A stretch of 10,568 nt of DNA, taken from contig JAGWRY010000269.1 in NCBI GenBank assembly GCA_028869495.1, positions 1 through 10,568 on the forward strand. The letters run 5' to 3'. This DNA is from Elusimicrobiota bacterium (lineage in GTDB: Bacteria > Elusimicrobiota > Elusimicrobia > UBA1565 > UBA9628). Positions within the stretch are counted from its first letter, which is position 1. Every line of letters begins with the position of its first letter. The translations under genes and the position numbers were made by a program. Shown here piece by piece: positions 9,525 to 10,568 of this stretch. The notes beneath the pieces were generated by a model. The model had not been told where the DNA came from and did no database searches. It saw only the letters and a program-made list of their open reading frames with translations.

Positions 9525-10461
9525 GAACGACCCGTCGGACCTGATCCGCCGCGTGCGCAAGGGCGACCACGCCGCGGCCTCGCGCGCGCTGTCTTTGGTC
9601 GTCGACGAGGACGCGGCCGCCGAGGCGCTGTCGAAGGAGTTCTTCAAGTCCGCGGGCACGGTCCAGAAGCTCGGCGTCTGCGGCCCGCCCGGCGCCGGCA
9701 AGTCCACGCTGACCGGCCGCCTGATCTCGCGCTACCGGAAGCTGGGGCTGACCGTGGGCGTCTTGATGGTGGACCCGTCGTCGTCCCTGTCGGGCGGCGC
9801 CTTCCTGGGCGACCGCCTGCGCATCATGGAGCACGCGACCGACCCGGGCGTCTTCATCCGGTCGCTCGCCTCGCGCGGGATGGTCGGGGGCCTGACCCAC
9901 GCGATCTTCGGCGCGGTCCACGTGCTCGAGGCCCTCGGCTGCGGCAAGATCGTCGTCGAGACCGTCGGCACCGGCCAGGACGAGGTCGACATCGCCTCGG
10001 TCGCCGACACCGTCGTCTACGTGACGACGCCCGCGATGGGCGACGAGATCCAGGCGATGAAGGCCGGCGCGATGGAGGTCGGCGACGTCTTCGTCGTCAA
10101 CAAGGCGGACCTCGCCGGCGGCGACAAGGCCGTGGCCGACCTCAAGGGCGCGCTCGGCCTCGGGCGCTCGGCCGGCCAGGCCCCGCGCGCCTGGGAGCCG
10201 CCGGTGGCCGCGACCTCGGCCCTGACCGGCGCCGGCGTCGAGGAACTGGGCCGCCTGCTCGACGCGCACTGGGAGCACCTGAAGGCCTCCGGCGAGGGGC
10301 GCGAGCGCCTCAAGCGCCAGCACGCGACCGAGCTCCAGTTCTGGATCCACCGTCACGTCCTGCGCCGCGCGCTCGAGCGCGTCGACGGCAAGTCCCTCGA
10401 CGAGCTCCTCGCCCACAAGACCGACCCGGCCAGCCTCGGGCGCCGGCTCCTGAAGGCATGA
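9514..10461 (+). CDS. MeaB/ArgK-family GTPase, mutase chaperone
   Basis: This 315-residue G3E-type GTPase belongs to the family that loads adenosylcobalamin onto methylmalonyl-CoA mutase and protects it from inactivation. GPPGAGKST (57-65) is Walker A. VDPSSSLSGGAFLGDRLR (86-103) and FIRSLASRGMVGGL (114-127) are MeaB hallmark stretches. ETVGTGQDEVDIA (149-161) is the switch/Walker B region and NKAD (196-199) sets guanine specificity. The C-terminal helices (about 255-315) are the expected dimerisation arm. Length is normal. The start is taken as TTG 9514, inside the small-subunit gene, with only a weak GAGAAG (9501-9506) upstream. No nearby in-frame ATG offers a better N-terminus. The position between the small subunit and the epimerase supports the function. 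Old 'ArgK kinase' names for this family are misleading. Confidence 0.93.
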   Translation: MPAKNDPSDLIRRVRKGDHAAASRALSLVVDEDAAAEALSKEFFKSAGTVQKLGVCGPPGAGKSTLTGRLISRYRKLGLTVGVLMVDPSSSLSGGAFLGDRLRIMEHATDPGVFIRSLASRGMVGGLTHAIFGAVHVLEALGCGKIVVETVGTGQDEVDIASVADTVVYVTTPAMGDEIQAMKAGAMEVGDVFVVNKADLAGGDKAVADLKGALGLGRSAGQAPRAWEPPVAATSALTGAGVEELGRLLDAHWEHLKASGEGRERLKRQHATELQFWIHRHVLRRALERVDGKSLDELLAHKTDPASLGRRLLKA

Positions 10462-10568
10462 GGCTCCACCACGTCGGCGTGGCCGTCCGGGACCTCGGGG
10501 AGGCGATCCGCCGCCACGAGGCGATGGGCCTGCGCCTGGCGCACCGGGAGGTCGTTTCATCGCAGAAG
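10458..10568 (+). CDS. Methylmalonyl-CoA epimerase, N-terminal part (runs off the window)
   Basis: The last 111 bases encode 37 residues, MRLHHVGVAVRDL followed by AIRRHEAMGL and HREVVSSQK, without a stop. This is the first half-module of a VOC-fold protein. The HHVGVAV strand supplies an early metal-ligand His, and the REVVxSQK turn is typical of methylmalonyl-CoA epimerase, which interconverts (R)- and (S)-methylmalonyl-CoA. The ATG overlaps the MeaB stop as ATGA, and the other methylmalonyl genes lie just upstream. Together, sequence and context make the epimerase call strong despite the short fragment. Without context a generic glyoxalase-fold protein would be possible. Metal ligands beyond the window cannot be checked. 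Confidence 0.85.
   Translation, partial: MRLHHVGVAVRDLGEAIRRHEAMGLRLAHREVVSSQK

Overview
The window is a dense, high-GC bacterial chromosome segment with almost no intergenic space. Nearly all of it after position 1400 is one plus-strand run of co-directional genes. The lineage cannot be fixed from sequence alone. The EF-P type, a secreted protease with a FlgD-like C-terminal tail, a GGGGTCAGGCACG-type palindromic repeat, type IV pilus genes and split methylmalonyl-CoA mutase would suit a high-GC member of Elusimicrobiota or a similar uncultured phylum. That assignment is a tentative inference.

Layout. (1) 1-522 (+): C-terminal end of an integral-membrane GT39/PMT_2-type glycosyltransferase. 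(2) 523-1299 (-): a short, sensorless soluble histidine kinase, converging on gene 1 with back-to-back stop codons. (3) 1300-1399: a divergent promoter region. (4) 1400-1963 (+): elongation factor P, with a very atypical domain I loop. (5) 1972-2020: a 21-bp-arm palindromic repeat filling most of the efp-HAD gap. (6) 2030-2722: HAD-IA hydrolase. (7) 2709-4289: secreted subtilisin-like protease with a C-terminal FlgD-like domain. (8) 4286-4657: DUF192 protein. (9) 4654-6240: methylmalonyl-CoA mutase catalytic subunit. (10) 6230-8032: PilB/GspE-type ATPase. (11) 8029-9120: GAF plus degenerate HD-GYP protein. (12) 9120-9524: B12-binding small subunit of the mutase. (13) 9514-10461: MeaB/ArgK-type GTPase chaperone. 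(14) 10458-end: start of methylmalonyl-CoA epimerase.

From the HAD gene onward every junction overlaps by 1 to 14 bases, so genes 6-14 look like one translationally coupled operon. The metabolic core (mutase large and small subunits, G-protein chaperone, epimerase) carries out and maintains the adenosylcobalamin-dependent interconversion of succinyl-CoA and methylmalonyl-CoA. The epimerase handles the (R)/(S) step used in propionate metabolism.

The most unusual architectural point is that a type IV pilus/type II secretion motor ATPase and a GAF-pseudo-HD-GYP regulator sit between the two mutase subunits. The other notable points are an EF-P without the PGKG loop and its modifiable Lys34, an HD-GYP domain that has lost its metal-binding acidic residues, and a palindromic repeat abutting the HAD start codon with no visible Shine-Dalgarno sequence. 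I found no tRNA, rRNA, CRISPR array, intact transposase or clear rho-independent terminator.
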